From Plantago major (Eukaryota > Streptophyta > Magnoliopsida > Lamiales > Plantaginaceae): a stretch of 64,000 nucleotides of DNA. The number at the start of each line of letters is the position of its first letter. Position 1 is the first letter of the stretch. Of this stretch, positions 34,433 through 45,196 are shown piece by piece. The translations under genes were made by a program, and so were the position numbers. The stretch spans positions 16,704,667 through 16,768,666 of the forward strand of contig CM048842.1 of the NCBI GenBank assembly GCA_026545765.1. Reading direction: 5' to 3'. The notes beneath the pieces were generated by a model that searched no databases, was not told where the DNA came from, and saw only the letters and a list, made by a program, of their open reading frames with translations.

Positions 34433-36010
34433 CTAGTGAATGGCCCGTCGAGTATCGACGGGGCATGGAAACAAACACAAAATAAGAAATGAATAAATTT
34501 ATATCATAACATTTCTAAGTTGAAAATTATATAAAAAGTGCAGTGACAAAATACATGATCTAATAGCATTAACATTGCATCGGAAGTCAACCTTACATGT
34601 AAAAAACTGTAGAATGTAAATTAGTGAAATTGAGCACAACCATTCATAAAATTTATTCGGTGGAAAAAAATTATAAAGTTTATACACATAAAAATAAAAT
34701 CACTTCATTACTTGTCGAATACTTCTTTGTAAATTACGTTTGTTGTCGTGTTATATGTATTACCCTCTACGTTGTAAATTAATACCTTCAATCCCTTTGT
34801 GATGGCAACTTTAGAGAGAGCAACATTTAAATGACCATAACTGAATACATGTGAGGGGAGGTAGAGGTCGATGTATGAGGTAGATTGACCATGACTCTTG
34901 TTTATGGTCATAGCAATGCAGACATATATGAGAACTGTTTCATATTAAAATTGATAAGGAACTTTGTCTAGGCATATGGCTCATCATCATCCTCGAAATA
35001 AAAACCTTTTGGCACGCGTTGATTCATATATCATTTTTACATCAATAATATGCTTCCCAAGATTATCAACTATTAGCCTTATTCCATTGCACAACTCGAA
35101 AGTCTGATCGATATTTCTTATAAGTATTACCATACACCCAACCTTCACGATCGATGATCCTATGGTTTGGCAATCCAGAGCAATTAATGTTGTTGAAAAA
35201 ATCTACAGTGAAAACATCTTCGAGAGTGTTCTCAAAGTCATCTTCCCTAGCAATGCTATCCGCGCTCAAATATTCAACGCTATCTCCAATTTTGACATGA
35301 AAAATTGATTTATCTTATCATCTATTTCATTGTAGGTGCAAGAACAGTTCTATGATGAAATATTCAGGGTCAGATCGCCTAAGTAATCCAATAACGAAGG
35401 ATATGTACAGTCTAGATTGGTTGAAATTGGATGACTTACTTCTCGAATAAGTACACCTTCGGCGATCTTGATGTCAACCTCGCGGTCATTAGGTTCACCA
35501 GCAATGTTATCATCGACATGTAGTATCCACTCGTAAAATTATTTCGTCTCTTAAATATCGAAAAATGACGACCCGGACTGTATTGACGGCCAATAGTTTA
35601 TTGTTTGTTAGTGGAGAGAAATGATAAAAAATGAAGAAAGTATGAAATATAAGAGAGATAAATGATAAATAATGAAAAAAGTATAATATAGTGGGGCTAG
35701 TGGGTTTACTTTTTTACTATTTCAGAAGGTGGCCTAAATTAGTGGGACGTCCGAAAAAGGAATAGTTACATTTTTTAGCGGAACGGAGGGAGTATATGAC
35801 CTATCTTCAGCTCTTAAGCCAAGACACTCGACACGCCTCATGATTTCAGGCCATTTTGGGTTGCACGTAAATGTAATAAACAGGGCATGGATAACGCCAA
35901 TTGTTTGCCAATGGCCATGGAATCTTTAATCATTTGCTGAAATAATTTCTCACCTCCAATGATAGTCACAGGAATATTGAAGACCTACCAACCGTGCGAG
36001 GACGTCTTTG
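34433..36010 (-). mobile_element. Helitron 3 remnant
   Basis: On the minus strand the 3' end is a hairpin (CCCGTCGA, loop, TCGACGGG, about 34446-34464) followed by CTAG at 34436-34433 and then T. Upstream on that strand, 34911-34708 reads TINKSHGQS ... VALSKV ... VIYKEVF, the helicase C-terminus. 35269-35066 reads FFNNINCSGLPNH, an earlier helicase part. About 36005-35810 gives Rep fragments (DSMAIGKQ, then CNPKWPEI-type sequence in another frame). Large parts are missing and many frame breaks exist. The 5' end is not found. Confidence 0.8.
35530..35798. mobile_element. Stowaway-like MITE inside Helitron 3
   Basis: The right end is gcggaacggagggagta at 35783-35797. The interior has Stowaway-style gataaataatgaaaaaagtat repeats. 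The left terminal repeat is degenerate. It splits Rep-derived from helicase-derived sequence of the Helitron remnant, so it inserted after that Helitron. Confidence 0.6.
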
Positions 36011-36224
36011 TCTGACCCGTTGGCCAATTTATTGTATGAATCACCTTGAAGTTTAGGCTGATGTGAAGAACCCATGAAAGACGGTGCCTTCATCAAATAA
36101 GAATCAACAATGAATTTGAAATTAACAAAATTGATAGCAAGATCAAGCGACAACAAATAAATAAGGAGTAAAAAAGTAGATACTGTGTGAGAATTCACGT
36201 AAATGTTGAGAAGATGATGGTTTT

Positions 36225-36330
36225 TATTTAGTCCAATACTTTACTTTATTGCTAGTCTTTAAAGTGTCCATTTATAATTGAACACCTAAATAGATATTGA
36301 TTTATTTTTAGATAAATGGAGGGAGTATTA
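36225..36330. mobile_element. Stowaway-like MITE end
   Basis: Ends gataaatggagggagtatt. The left end near 36225 is not clear. It is a partial element at best. Confidence 0.35.
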
Positions 36331-36364
36331 AGTATTTAATAAATGCTCTATTTTTAAAACTCTC

Positions 36365-36575
36365 TATTGCCAATGGATTCGTCTTGTTGTGGTATATGGT
36401 CAAAATATTTTTTGGAGTTTTGTAGATAAATATGAGATTAAAAAAAAAATTATATATGGGTTCAACATACTAAAAGTAAATAGTGGCAATCATATGGTGC
36501 AATAACCTTACCATTGTTGATCCCTAACAACAACACCAAACCACACTTACGCAGTCTCTGCTCAACCGTAGCATC
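36365..36575 (+). repeat. Dispersed repeat family, copy 4
   Basis: ccaatggattcgtcttgt, tcaaaatattttttggagtt, gtagataaatatgaga and tatatatgggttcaacatac occur in the same order as at 11.5 and 11.8 kb. It continues into a cagtctctgctcaaccgtag block shared with the copy at 7755. Confidence 0.65.
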
Positions 36576-36959
36576 AAAATTAACTAAAATGATACCAAAA
36601 TCAGGCGACAACCAAGTTGCTGCAAACGAATACCACATTTGGCTAGTTATGCATCACCTGAAGATTATTTATTGACCAAGCTGCTACAAACGACTACCGC
36701 ATTTGGCTATGCATCATCTAAAGATCTTGTATTTACTCTACTTATTTTATGATTAAAACAAATATGCATTAAATAATCTAATAAATTTAATTTTCAATAA
36801 TAACAAACTCAATAAATTAAATATAAACTGAAATAAATTCTCTATTTTCAAAATTATATTATTTAAACTTATCTCAATTTTTTTTAATATGCTAATAATA
36901 TTACAAGAGCTCAATTACCACTACTTCTTGTCTTCCGCTTCAACCACATTATAACTCCT

Positions 36960-37062
36960 TGTCTCAACAACCTTATAACTACTTTCAACGCTGTCAGGGT
37001 TCGAACTCTGCACCTCCTACATACAACCTCAACTCCTTACCACCAGATCACCTTATCTCAAA
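36960..37062 (-). repeat. tRNA-like (SINE-type) promoter head 4
   Basis: The minus strand reads gatctggtggtaaggagttg (A-box-like) and, about 40 bp on, gagttcgaaccctgac, a good B box. This is the strongest of four such heads in the window. It is likely a tRNA-derived SINE. The body and tail are not defined. Confidence 0.45.
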
Positions 37063-37119
37063 TTTAATAAACCTACATATTGTTTTAAATAATATATGTA
37101 ATTAATCATAATATTCAAA

Positions 37120-37270
37120 ATGGTGTCTTTGGATTCGTCTTGTCGTCGTGAATAATGTATGTTAAAAATAATTTTCAGAGTTTTATAGTTAAATACATAT
37201 GAGACTAAGTAAAAATTATATATGGAATCAACATACTAAAAATAAATAGTGGCGGGTATATGGTGCATTG
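37120..37270 (+). repeat. Dispersed repeat family, copy 5
   Basis: Begins ggtgtctttggattcgtc and keeps the ttttcagagttttatag, tatatggaatcaacatac and atatggtgcattg blocks. Confidence 0.65.
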
Positions 37271-37479
37271 ATCTCAACAACTTAAAAATGTTCCTAAGTC
37301 AACATACTAATGAGGAATTCGAACGACCAATGAAAACATACTTTGACATGCCTATATGGACTCCAACATCCAATGAAAACACATTTTAATAACAGCCAAT
37401 GAAATCACACTTTAAGATGCCCATGTGGACACCCTCAAAATGTTAGAATTGTAGTCCTTTAATATATAGATAGATAGAT

Positions 37480-39182
37480 TTTCGGTCCCTTTAACCTCAA
37501 TAAAACTTGATGTTTTTCAAAACACATCAAAATGGTCCCTGCCGTACTTAATATTGTAGGATTTGGCAGGTCAAATTGTCCATTTCAAAAATGATTATTG
37601 TAGAATAAATGGAATTACCAATTATTACTATTCTAATGTTTTAATATTATTTTGTTTGATATTTCATGAATTCAAATTCTTGTAAAAAAAAAAATTCTAA
37701 TATAAAGTAAAATCACAATATTTAATTTATACTGATTTTTATGTGATATTATACTATCATTTTGGATGAAAATCAAATATTTTGTAAGATGTACGTTAAC
37801 TTATTAGGAAAATTAAACCATATACCTTCCTTTCGTATACTTACAACAAAGAAAGTTTACAAATTTTATTTTCAAATTTTATATTTTCATTTCAAACAAT
37901 TAAAAAAACATGGTGCTCACCTAGACTCTTTTAAATGAGTTTGTAATTTATAGTACAAAATTACAATTAGTAGGACTAAAATTGCAAAGTAAATGAACAA
38001 AATTGTAAATTTTAAATTTCTTAGGAGTAAAATTTTAGGGGACGACAAATTATAGTACGTTTCTTTTTGCAATTCACCCAATAGGCATATGAGACAAACA
38101 TTTTGTCTGTACTCTGTAAACTCTTCCCTATGATCAAATTACAAAATTTCGCTGCAACAAATCCTGCATTAGATAATGAGACGGATTGATGTTATTTAGT
38201 ATATGTATAATGTTCTAAACAATATCATTAATATTTTATGAGTGAATATTTTATATCATTTTTATGTATATGAATATTACCAATGTTCTTAGTAAAACCT
38301 CTAATGTTTTTTGATATAACGGTAATGTTTGTCCGTCATTTTTAGTTTTAAAATCATCTCTCACGAGACTTACTCCTAAATATTTAGCAGCGTAAATGCA
38401 TAGTTGGACATCTTTAATATGTTAAGATGAATAATGCGCGCAGACTCTCTTTATGTGTGTGCCCATTCGCTAATAAAATGCGTGACTATATAAACATCCG
38501 ACAATAAAATAAAATTATGAATTCGAATATATAAGAAACATAGAGTTGCCATATCTCAAAATGGATCTAGTCAAAATAACCAAATGCAAGAGGTCTACAT
38601 TCAGGTCGCCAAAAGCCGACTTGAGAATATAAAATTACTTCGAAAATCAAATGTCAAAAGAGAAAAATAAGACAAATAAAAGAACTAATACATGTTTTTT
38701 CTATGAGATATTTAGCTTTTTCACAAAGATTCATTAACAATGAGCATTTTTCCCAAAATAACATGAGGCATTAACAAAGGCATTATTAGTTGTTCGTGAA
38801 AATTCATTTAATTACCTTCAACCCATAATGACTTTTCTAATATCACCATTTTATGCATTACCAGTTGAAACTTAAAAAGAAAAGGAAAGAAAAAACAAAA
38901 AATAACCATGAGTGCATAGATGCATCTACGGTTTGAGTGTTGAAATTAGTAAGTTTCAGATTCTCTTTCCATTTATGTGGCTAAATAATTTACTTAATTT
39001 CGGTTTTTGATATTGAATTGAGTCCACATAAGTTAATAGAATTAAAATGGACAATCACATTATTTCATTTAGCCAACCCAGCATGCATTTCAACCAATCA
39101 CAACATTTCAATTTGACACACAAACATATTACATGGCTTCACCACAAGGCTTGAAAATGTCTTCTTTTTATATAGATATAGA
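37480..39182. other. No gene recognised
   Basis: AT-rich spacer with no supported open frame. Near 38345-38385 a tcatctctcacgagacttac word resembles the arms of the MITE-like repeat at 27749-27927. The segment at 39155-39182 ends tatagatata right before the Sirevirus LTR. Confidence 0.5.
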
Positions 39183-40669
39183 TGTTAGATTTTGATCAGC
39201 AACCCTAATGACTTATCTTAGCCCAGAAGGTAACTAGTACTCTTAGCTCATTTGAACATTGTAAAAGGGAAAGCTTACTGAGTATGTTAGTCTAGTATAT
39301 CTTGTATAGGATGTTAGGTCTCTGAATGTAATTTTTATATCTTTGAAGAAGACCTAGAAGCAAGCATCCAGCAGGAAGAGCTCAATTTTTGAAGATCAAG
39401 ATACTGCACAAGATTACTGAAGACTAAGGAGAAAGGTCTCCTCAGAAACCTTGGCTCAGAAAACTTAAGGAAACAAGTGTCTTTGAAGACAAGTTTTCAA
39501 AGTGGTTTCTAGCAACTAAAGGTAACTGGGAAAGGAACGTGTAATGCCTCAGTTAGCTTGAACAATTCCGTTGAGACTACATGACAAAAATAGTACAGTG
39601 CATTTATTACGCAGACTGAGATGTCTGAACAAAAGAGAAAATCTCTGAAAAGAGACAAAGTTCACTGCAGTACGATTTTTAGATATCAATAGTTTGAATT
39701 TCTAAATGCCTAATGGATACTATTCAAACTTCATGATTTTCAACTATAAATATCACCACTTAGAATGTTTGAAGATACACTGAATACACTAATACGAACT
39801 TACAACTCTCAAGTATACAAGCCTTCAAACCTACTTACTTTCAAAGCTTACTGTTGTGACTCAAGCTCTCTGATTCTAAGTAGCACATAAGTTCTATGTA
39901 TCATGATCCTTAACAAGATTTGATTACTGTGAAGGAGTTAAATCAAAGTATTTAGTTGCAACTTATATGTGCGATTCATTCTCTTGAACATACTACATGT
40001 ACTTGGGTCAGTAAGAACAACTTCCCATACACCGAAAAGAGTATTAAGGTAGTTTGATTCATCAAGCTTACTAAGTAACTGAACAAGTTACATACTTTAG
40101 CTTGCTTGACAACTACCATAACCAAAACACCCACATGCATGTTTAGGGAAATGATTTAGTTGAGAAAACTAAATTCCTCACCTAACTGAGCAAAGGAAGT
40201 ACTTGGCTTTGGAAGCTGAGGAATAGCTCAAAGGTTACTAAGTAGAGGAAGTACTTAGCTGAGAAAGCCGGTGAACAACTCAGGGGGAACACTTGGTTGG
40301 GAACCTAGTGTTAAAGGGATCAAGAGATAGAATTTTGTAAGGAGAACTCATTATCTTATCTTAGTAAATTCAAGTCCTGAGAAAGGCCGAGTGGATTAGT
40401 TGAAGGATTACGCCGCCTTCAGATACCACTATAAAAGCTTTGTGTATTTACTTACTCCACTTTACTTTCAGTTATCTAATTACTTGCTGAGTATTTATCA
40501 CTATATAGCTTGCTGATACTTGCACTTATCATAAAAAGTATTTCTCTCTCTGAAATTAAGTACTAGATATCTGTAAAGATATCTGATAAACATTATTACC
40601 GACAAAAGTTTGAAAACACTATTCACCCCCCCCCCCTAGTCTTTTACTTTGTCGTTATCTGGACCAACA
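39183..40669 (+). repeat. LTR of Sirevirus A
   Basis: Starts TGTTAG and ends GGACCAACA. It is homologous over its length to 52303-53911 (minus strand) and partly to 3494-4475. The U3 part contains gaagtactt-type tandem boxes at about 40190-40262. A C-tract lies just before ctagtctttta near the U5 end. Confidence 0.85.
40430..40438 (+). promoter_or_regulatory. TATA box in the Sirevirus A LTR
   Basis: CTATAAAAG, conserved with the minus-strand copy at 52518-52527. It marks the U3/R junction area. Confidence 0.6.
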
Positions 40670-40671
40670 AG

Positions 40672-40683
40672 TGGTATCAGAGT
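40672..40683 (+). other. tRNA-Met primer-binding site, Sirevirus A
   Basis: TGGTATCAGAGT begins two bases after the LTR end and matches the initiator-Met tRNA 3' end used by plant Copia elements. Confidence 0.85.
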
Positions 40684-41760
40684 AGGAGGTTCTTTAGCAT
40701 TATGCACTGAACCTAGATCCCAGATAAGTGCATACTTTCAGCTCACCACCCTCACTTGATCTGTTTGTTTGAGTGTGTTTGCTGCAGGATGTCTCTCAGT
40801 GATGCACCACTCTCAAGCCAGAGAACTATGAGAAATGGAAGAACAACATGATGCTTCACCTGGAAGCTATCAGTAATGAGATGATAACTGTGATAAAAGA
40901 TGGCCCTATTGTCATCTTATGCGAGAAGGTGGTCACTGAAGTTTCAGATGGTCGAAGAGTCAAGGAAACTGACGATGCCGCTAGATCATCAACATCTGGC
41001 ACAACATCTACATGAACTATTGCATATGAGCCAAAGCCCAGACACCTCTGGACATCTGAAGATTCAAAGAGGAACAGACTAGATGGTCAAGCAAGGAACA
41101 TCATCATACGTTCTACACCAGATCATATACAGTGCAAATTGTGGGGGTGCTAAAACTGCAAAAGATGCCTGGTCACTAATTGAAGAAATTTGTACCGGCA
41201 TTGAGAAAATCAAAGAAAACAAGTGATGTGACGATGAAATGTGCGATGTAGCAAACTTTTAGACCCTCGTTTTTTTCCCTAGATGCAATATTTATGTTAT
41301 TTTACGGTCATTTACAAACTTTGCATGTTTTATGTAGGTCATGATCGCGGTTTTGAGGATTTGCACGATTTCAGGCACCAAAACGGCATAATTGTGCCGA
41401 ATCGAGAGAAGGAAGTAAATACGCCGGATTAGCTGTTGCATAGAGTTCGAGGAGTCAAGACATGTCATGCGGCCAACCGATGCGAAGATAATTGACGGCG
41501 GAACAACTTTGTAGAAGACCACTTTCCGAGGAAACGGAGTTACGGAGCCCGAAATTGAAGAACGAAGAATTGCAGACAGAAGCAAAAAGCATCGCAGTGG
41601 GCGCCCCTAGGCGACCGCAGTGAGGCTGATTGTGCCCCCCTGGTGGCCGCAGTCACCTTGCTGTTTTCTTCATGGGCCAATCTGTTAGCCTGTCAGTCTG
41701 AAGCCCGCCTTCCTAAACCTTCCTTATTGAAGAATGGCGGTTTGGAGGACTAAATTTCAC

Positions 41761-41769
41761 CTATAAATA
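41761..41769 (+). promoter_or_regulatory. TATA box in the Athila-like LTR
   Basis: CTATAAATA lies about 540 bp into the LTR. The equivalent position in the solo LTR at 389-1659 also has a TATA-like box. Confidence 0.55.
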
Positions 41770-42524
41770 GGACATCAGGGGTCTCAGATTTCACACAGCT
41801 CACAAAGCAACTCTCCTAGAGAGAGAAATAGTCAACTCTCCCAGGGAGAGAACCAGTCGTCGGGGAAGTGAAACCCCAACCCGCTGGCCATCAGGCACCC
41901 AGAAGAAGGAGAAGACACCAGGAGCATCAGCACGGAGACATCAAGATCATCAGAGACTAACCTTTTCCTTCCTTTCTTTTTAGATTTCTTTTTAAAGGCG
42001 AACCGCCGCAACTCTGCTTTTGCTACTTCTTTACATACCGGGATATATTAATGGAATAATTATTTGACATAAATCGTAGTTATACAACTCTATACGTCCT
42101 TCGATGTGTGATGTTTCTGCTGAGTGACATAGTAGTTTTATTGAACTGAGTGGGGGTACTCGTGCCGACTGCGCTTTAGCACCATAGTATGCCACCCCGC
42201 TGTCGTTAGAGGTAACTGCGTAGAATTTTAACCTATGTTTTAAAAGCTGGAACCGGAGGTTGAGCCGGCCACCTCCAAAAAAGGTTCAACCGGGTCGGAC
42301 CGGTTCACCCGGATAGAGCCGGTATGACGTCATTTTAATATATATATATATATATATATATAGATATATATACCCTAAATTATTGATATTAAATTAAAAG
42401 GTTCCAAACATAGATAGATCATAGAATCATAGAAATGCGTCCAATGACATAAACATAAAGAGTTACAACTTCAAATCATCATAAAAATGGCATCAATCCA
42501 TCAAGTCATTCACATTACAATCAT

Positions 42525-43763
42525 TTTTTTTTTTTTTGAAAAGGAAAATTTGTTCATAAACAGGAACACAAGAAGTGTTCCAGCAACAAGTCTTCCAACA
42601 ATACAGATGAACTTGGTCCAAACAGAACAAACATACTCCGGATAATCTAACAGACGTACATCCATAAGATAGACTTAGCCAGCAAAAAACTCAAGGTGAA
42701 CCTTAATCAACTCAGCCAGAACCTCCACTTTTAATCATTTCGACTACACACGTCAACCCCGCCGTCTAGTATGTCATAGTCCCGAGGGACCACGCCAAGA
42801 GGAGCGAGGAAAATACGTATGTGCCATGACGGGGGAGATACCACCCAAGTAGAGGAGGAAGAAAAGGGTGGTGATATCCGTCATAGACAGCCGAAATCAC
42901 TAAAAGTAGAGGGGTGAACCCATCAAAGCCACCAAAAAAAAAAAAAAAAACCGCAGGCCAAGGATATAACTAACAGACAAAAACTAATCAGATAAAATCA
43001 GATTGAGAGGCAGTCCAAGGGAAACAGATCCCAGTCAGAGCGTAAGGCAAGTCTCGTGATTAGACTCCTACCTTGAAGCCAGTTCCAAGTGTTCCATTTG
43101 ATCATGTCAAAAATTTCTTCAGCGTTCAAAATGATACCAGAAAAGATGGAGCTATTTCTGGCCTTCCAAATGTACCAAAGAGTGCCATGCCAAATTACCA
43201 TCCAGGTTTCTTTTGATTTAGAAGGTAGAGTTGCAGCAAAGGACAGAATATCAGTCTCCAAGTCACCAGTCAGATCAAGGTGAATTTTTAGCCAGGTCTG
43301 AATTTTGCGCCATACTGTCTGTGCAACAACACAATGGATAAATAGATGTTCATGATTAAAACTCCAAAGATCACATCTACAGTTTTCGCTTTCTTCTGGG
43401 AACAAGATATTTCTTTTCTTCAAGTTTGTCAATGTTGCCAATCTGTTCAAAATTTCTCTCCAAACAAAGGTGTTAAGTTTTTGAGGAGCATAATTGAGCC
43501 AAACCAAAGCTGTCCAGTTTTGAAAATCTGGTTGATCACCTCTGTTCCTTGAAGCAATCAGACTGTAACCAAACTTCGGCGTGTAGATGTTGTCCGCAGC
43601 AGGTAACTAGACCCAATACCATCGACTTCATCCCAAAAAAATTCCTGTTAAGTAACAAAGTCAGATTTTCAACAAGAGAAATTTTCCATAGAAACAATCG
43701 ACACCTCCAAGCCCAATCAACAGACAAGACTCCATCAATGTAACGTACTCTATCACTCACTAA
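42525..43763 (-). mobile_element. 5'-truncated L1-type LINE
   Basis: The minus-strand element ends in poly-A (the T-run at 42525-42537). It is flanked by a perfect 17-bp target duplication ATTCACATTACAATCAT (42508-42524 and 43764-43780). It covers only the last ~1.2 kb of a LINE. About 43740-43540 carries the stretch before the zinc-binding domain (WAWRCRLFLWKISL), and 43507-42998 the zinc-binding domain. The remaining ~470 bp is 3' untranslated. It sits inside the hAT element. Confidence 0.93.
42998..43507 (-). pseudogene. LINE C-terminus with zf-RVT zinc-binding domain
   Basis: A 169-codon frame gives the plant L1 C-terminal pattern APQKLNTFVWREILNRLATLTNLKKR, then CRCDLW ... EHLFIHC ... 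VWRKIQTWL. The Cys/His spacing fits the reverse transcriptase zinc-binding domain. The ATG is internal to the ORF2 protein and the true start is lost with the truncated 5' end. A frame change separates it from the upstream coding stretch at 43540-43740. Confidence 0.85.
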
Positions 43764-44104
43764 ATTCACATTACAATCATAAAAGGCTATAAGCAATTCA
43801 TGAGATAAGAGAGTCCCAAAGATCAAACTCAACAATAATACGAGAGTTCAACATCATCGTTCTTATTTGTTGCAACATTTTTCCACATTTCCTAAATACA
43901 AAAAATAGATTATATAATGACCAACAAAATGAATAACTAATAAATAGAACAAACATGGATTTTATGTTTGATTTGCATTATAAATTATAAACCCAATGGA
44001 AAACTCAAAATATACATAACAATTAACTAGTACCTCTCAATGGAAGGAATTTTAAGGTTTTTTTGGGTTTTTTGCAAAAGCAGGCCTTAATTTTTTTTTT
44101 AAAT

Positions 44105-44181
44105 CCCAGACCCTCACGACTCGATTAGAAGAAAAAAAAGGGCATTTTTTTTTTCTTCTAGTCGAGTCGTGAGGGTCTGGG
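44105..44181. repeat. Near-perfect inverted repeat (hairpin)
   Basis: The left arm CCCAGACCCTCACGACTCGA plus ~14 bases pairs with the right arm ending ACTCGTGAGGGTCTGGG-like sequence (44148-44181). There is about one mismatch over ~34 bp and a short loop. It lies in the right part of the hAT element, close to poly-T and gcattttttt repeats. Confidence 0.85.
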
Positions 44182-44784
44182 GCATTTTTTTTAATTAATG
44201 CCCTTTTTTTCTTTGTGCCTGTATTTTTTATTCTTGGACTATATAAATTAAATATATTTTATTTAATACTTTTCTTCCTAAGTTCGCACGTGACGGTGTT
44301 TAGCTGCAAAAAAAAAAAATGGCCCAACCCGGTTCCCGGGTCACCGGCCCAACCCGGTTTTGGGGGCAGCGGCTTAAGGTCGGTTTTTTTAGCCCTATTT
44401 GGGTCGTTCAATGCCGGTTTAGCGGTCCGACCGGTCGGACCCGAATTTTAAAACATAGATTTTAACTAAGTTGGGAGTAGAATAGTAGAGGGAAGTTGGG
44501 GAACCTTTACGTCTGTCTATTATTGATTTACAACAAAGCAATTTAGGATTTACTGTAAACTGATTTTTCTTTCTGAGATTAAAACCGTTTACTTTTTTGC
44601 ATTCAATTACATCGTTATTTGCTTGTTCCTATGCTAAGTGTCCGCGGAGAACGACATCCCGAGTCAACTTTCTGCTATAAACTGTGGATTTGAGGACTTC
44701 CGACTTATAAATTTAATCTTGATTGTATTTGGGGATTACAGGTTCTAAAACGGAAAACGAAATTCTTGAGAGCACATCAAAATT

Positions 44785-44802
44785 TGGCGCCGCTGCCGGG
44801 GA
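44785..44802 (+). other. Primer-binding site of the Athila-like element (tRNA-Asp type)
   Basis: TGGCGCCGCTGCCGGGGA begins five bases after the LTR end. It is complementary to the 3' end of a plant tRNA-Asp apart from a possible mismatch, as is usual for Athila elements. Confidence 0.85.
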
Positions 44803-45196
44803 CACTTGACCGCTCAAGCAAGTTTCGACCGACCGAGATAAGTTGAAATCTTTCTTTCACCTTTTTAATTTACGTACTGCCTTTTTAATTCGTATAGCAT
44901 AAACCCAAAAAAATCATAAAACCTGTGAAAATCTTTCTCCCGGGCAAAAAAATCCAAAAATATTCACTTTTAGATTCTTGTTTATTTCTTTCCTGCATTA
45001 GTTTACTTCCTTATTCAAAAAATCTAAAAAATATTTTCCTTCCCGCATTAGTTTACTTCCCTATTTAAAAAATCCAAAAAATATTATTCCCGCATTAGTT
45101 TACTTCCTTACCAAGAAAGCCCAAATATTAGTAATTTTAGATTTCTGTTTATTTTCTTTCTAGTACTATATATTTGTATCTGCCAGGGTTTGTCTG

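Larger units (their letters stand above)
39183..41223 (+). mobile_element. Sirevirus (Ty1/Copia) A: 5' LTR, primer site, start of gag
   Basis: Left part of a Copia element: LTR 39183-40669, primer-binding site, leader, then the beginning of a gag region (about 40790-41220, with the YEKWKNNM signature of plant Copia gag). It is cut at 41223/41224 by the Athila-like element and its remainder is not in the window. It is a broken fossil with a few lesions. It is the oldest layer of the nest, because everything to its right inserted into it or into its guests. Confidence 0.8.
42233..44458. mobile_element. Non-autonomous hAT-like element in the Gypsy LTR
   Basis: Perfect 13-bp terminal inverted repeats CTATGTTTTAAAA. 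The flanking 8-bp duplication is ATTTTAAC (42225-42232 and 44459-44466). CCGG-rich subterminal repeats occur at both ends (ccggccacc..accgggtcgg; ggtccgaccggtcgg). With the LINE and its extra target copy removed, about 0.97 kb remains and no transposase is seen. It resembles the element at 30228-32895 in structure but has different termini. Confidence 0.9.
41224..44779 (+). repeat. 5' LTR of the Athila-like element (with nested insert)
   Basis: Ends are TGATGTG ... CACATCA, a 7-bp inverted pair. Without the hAT insert (42233-44458) and one 8-bp duplication it is about 1.32 kb, close to the solo copy at 389-1659. Confidence 0.88.
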
